Assembly (NCBI GenBank): GCA_963753585.1
Contig: CAVWCU010000001.1
Span: 868,001 to 932,000, forward strand
Source: VRUE01 sp963753585
Lineage (GTDB): Bacteria > Actinomycetota > Thermoleophilia > Solirubrobacterales > 70-9
Reading direction: 5' to 3'
Length of the DNA stretch: 64,000 bases
The notes under the pieces were generated by a model that saw only the letters and a list, made by a program, of their open reading frames with translations, ran no database searches and was not told where the DNA came from. Positions 62,210 through 64,000 of this stretch are shown piece after piece (within the stretch, counting starts at the first letter, position 1; the number at the start of each line of letters is the position of its first letter). A program made the position numbers and the translations under genes.

Positions 62210-64000
62210 TTATGGGTCGCCCCGCACAATCTTGACCCTGCGCGTCAACATCGCTATGCCGCCCGCGTCGGTCACCTTGACAGCGACTACGAGTGTTCCC
62301 GTCCCATGCCGCGACAGCTGCCTGAAGGCCCGCTCGGGCATGATCGCCCGGATTTGACCAATGCTTTCAGCGGCAATATCGGTCTGCATTTTGAGCCTTA
62401 CGCTAAAACGCATTCGGCCCACTCTCGCTGCGGCTGCCCTCTGGTCGATTCGGCAAGCGCTCTGAGCGCAGCTGATCGTGCCAATCACAGCGTTCCGCCT
62501 AGACAGGGTCAGGGCGCCACCTGGGATTCGAATCTTAGGCCGACTGGTCGGTGATTGCGTGGAGAGTGGCAGAACCGAAACCGCCGATTTACAGCAGATC
62601 GTCAACGGCACCTCGACCCGCTCGTTGTCCATCGCCACAACGATTTCAGCTGGACCCGATTCCGGCCCTGCTGTGAAGACAGACCCAGACTCGGCGTTGA
62701 GCCAAGTGCTCGAGGTCCAAGAAAACGTCCCCTTGGAAGAGGAAAAAAGGACCGGATCGTCGGTGATGATCGACACGTTTAGGGCTTCTCCCCCATCACC
62801 GTTTTTCAGATAAGTACGAATCCATGCCTTTTCTCCCGGGTTGAGCGCACTAACAGGCTCCGCGTCCCAAGGGTCTTTTTCCACTTCGACCGCTTCTGCG
62901 GTGAGCACCACATTGGGCGAGGCATCAACGCCTGAGCTAACATTGACGCAACCGGTGGCTCCCGGGCCACCGTTGCAGCCCCACCAGTTGTTGCGCGCGT
63001 TTAGCTCGCCGTCGACAGCGTTGTAAACACCCAGATGAGTAAGCCCGACGAATCGGTTGCCGTACACCGTGATACCTCTACCCGTAACGTCCCATGGGGA
63101 GCTGTCGTCAGTGACGATTCCGTCATAGGTATTAGGAAACGTGTTCATCGTAATGGTGATCGCGTTCACTTCTGGTCCGAGTTGCAGCGCATATGGGGCA
63201 CAGCCCGCAAATTCGTTCTCGTCGACGATGATGTGGTTGGAAGGATCCAGGTCGCCGCCTTGGCCTCCAAGTAGCTGCAAGCAGCCCGCCGCACCTTTGC
63301 CTCGGAACGAGTTTTCTCTAACGTAGGATTCAGTCAAGTTGGCCCGCAGGCCCACGCTCCCCGCGGGAGGCTCGATTTTGTTCGCCAGGATCCACCCGTT
63401 CGTGATGGAAGCGGCAAGGCTGGCGGTCACCAACTCGTTGCCTTCGAGCGTGAAGTCGTCGATTGAGGTGTCAGACCCTGCAAAGACTCCGTTAGAACTG
63501 ACCGGCCCCGTTAGGCGGTTGTACCAGATCTTTAGTTTGCTGTAGCTGGCAGCGCCGAGATGAATTCCATATTCGTCGCTTTTGATCCGGTTGAGAAGGA
63601 CTTTGGTTTCATTGCCGCCTGCTCCCAGCGACACCCCGGAGGCGCCTCCTTCGATGAGGTTGTCAGAGATCGTCAGTCGGTTGACATCCGCGCCCACAGT
63701 ACGGATCGGGGTACCGGCACTGTCAGTTGAAATCGTAAAGCCGCTGATCGTGATGTTGGAGGCTTCAGGGGTGATCGCGGTCCCCCCGCCACCGTCGATG
63801 ACGGCCTCTGGACCACGATCGTCTAGTCGGGAGTTTGGGCCATGCAAGGAGAGGGACTTATCGACCGTGAGCTGTTCTGTGTAGATGCCAGCCGCCACGG
63901 TAATCGAGGGGAAAGAGACAAACGGATTTACAACCGTTTCGTCGATCGCGTGCTGAATCGTGGCGCAGGGCGCATATTGATCGGTGCAGTCATTGCCGGC
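62210..64000 (-). CDS. Right-handed beta-helix secreted protein, cut by the right window edge
   Basis: The frame is open from the edge to the stop at 62210, about 596 codons; the N-terminus is missing (a GTG at 63898 is internal, since conserved CATIQHAID-like sequence lies upstream). Repeated parallel-beta-helix rungs (NRLTISDNLIEGGASG, NHIIVDENEFAGC, RGITVYGNRFVGL) and NNWWGCN identify a NosD/pectate-lyase-like fold. A C-terminal Ig-like or adhesive region follows. GC is slightly lower than average. Function unknown; probably exported. Confidence 0.8.
   Translation of the reverse strand, partial: AGNDCTDQYAPCATIQHAIDETVVNPFVSFPSITVAAGIYTEQLTVDKSLSLHGPNSRLDDRGPEAVIDGGGGTAITPEASNITISGFTISTDSAGTPIRTVGADVNRLTISDNLIEGGASGVSLGAGGNETKVLLNRIKSDEYGIHLGAASYSKLKIWYNRLTGPVSSNGVFAGSDTSIDDFTLEGNELVTASLAASITNGWILANKIEPPAGSVGLRANLTESYVRENSFRGKGAAGCLQLLGGQGGDLDPSNHIIVDENEFAGCAPYALQLGPEVNAITITMNTFPNTYDGIVTDDSSPWDVTGRGITVYGNRFVGLTHLGVYNAVDGELNARNNWWGCNGGPGATGCVNVSSGVDASPNVVLTAEAVEVEKDPWDAEPVSALNPGEKAWIRTYLKNGDGGEALNVSIITDDPVLFSSSKGTFSWTSSTWLNAESGSVFTAGPESGPAEIVVAMDNERVEVPLTICCKSAVSVLPLSTQSPTSRPKIRIPGGALTLSRRNAVIGTISCAQSACRIDQRAAAARVGRMRFSVRLKMQTDIAAESIGQIRAIMPERAFRQLSRHGTGTLVVAVKVTDAGGIAMLTRRVKIVRGDP

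Overview
The window looks like chromosomal DNA of a high-GC actinobacterium. Gene content and order (rplU-rpmA-obgE; proB-proA-nadD-rsfS; mreB-mreC-mreD-mrdA-rodA; valS-folC; clpX; tig-clpP), tRNA genes without encoded CCA, and several likely leaderless promoters all fit Actinobacteria. My best guess is the class Thermoleophilia (Solirubrobacterales-like); this is inferred from family resemblance, not from a search. I see no rRNA, CRISPR array, integrase or complete insertion sequence. Several genes carry apparent single-base frameshifts, five in 9.8-17.4 kb and many in 51.5-56.2 kb, so the assembly may hold uncorrected indels.

Layout. 1-2.1 kb: a cut-off secreted protein, a secreted trypsin-like protease and tRNA-Cys. 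2.1-9.3 kb: a minus-strand housekeeping run, read 5' to 3' as rplU, rpmA, obgE, a vapBC-type toxin-antitoxin pair, proB, proA, nadD, rsfS and a DivIVA-like coiled-coil gene. 9.3-17.4 kb: ndk, maf, the rod-shape operon mreB-mreC-mreD-mrdA-rodA and an RNase E/G gene. 17.4-30 kb: a zinc-ribbon membrane protein, folC, valS, clpX, a GNAT, an M23 peptidase, clpP, tig, a spermidine-synthase-like membrane enzyme and a CtaG-like protein. 30-34 kb, plus strand: a GH15 glucoamylase/trehalase-type enzyme, two small regulators, a secreted RTX-like protein and a beta-carbonic anhydrase.

34.1-44.0 kb is the most interesting region. One tightly overlapped minus-strand operon begins with a tRNA gene of odd design (anticodon UAA but a 4-nt variable loop) and continues with an arginyl-tRNA-synthetase-like paralog, a fused 4-amino-4-deoxychorismate (ADC) synthase, a GNAT acyltransferase, a histone-deacetylase/acetylpolyamine-amidohydrolase-like enzyme, an ADC-mutase-like AroQ protein, a cytochrome P450 with an atypical I-helix, an MbtG-like lysine N6-hydroxylase and, 9 nt later, a lipoprotein quinoprotein. 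All junctions from the synthetase to the hydroxylase overlap by 4-8 nt. This reads as an undescribed biosynthetic cluster combining p-amino-aromatic precursor supply, N-hydroxylation and possibly aminoacyl-tRNA-dependent chemistry.

44.1-64 kb: a thiolase-like protein, an AT-richer secreted protein with at least 12 TTA codons, an alpha/beta hydrolase, an MMPL transporter, an SRPBCC protein, a heavily frameshifted block (propeller protein, sulfatase, formate dehydrogenase, class III alcohol dehydrogenase), a lipoprotein, a beta-oxidation operon (fadA-fadB-acyl-CoA dehydrogenase) with a divergent TetR regulator, and a cut-off beta-helix protein.

Two families of dispersed palindromic elements occur. 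Family A (8391-8462 and 31831-31905) has a conserved hairpin tip on locus-specific self-complementary stems. Family B (22519-22687 and 27181-27345) is about 165-170 bp with locus-specific terminal inverted repeats and two conserved internal boxes. Two synthetase genes also hold in-frame palindromes. Three genes (clpX, the M23 peptidase, folC) appear to start at CTG or ATA.
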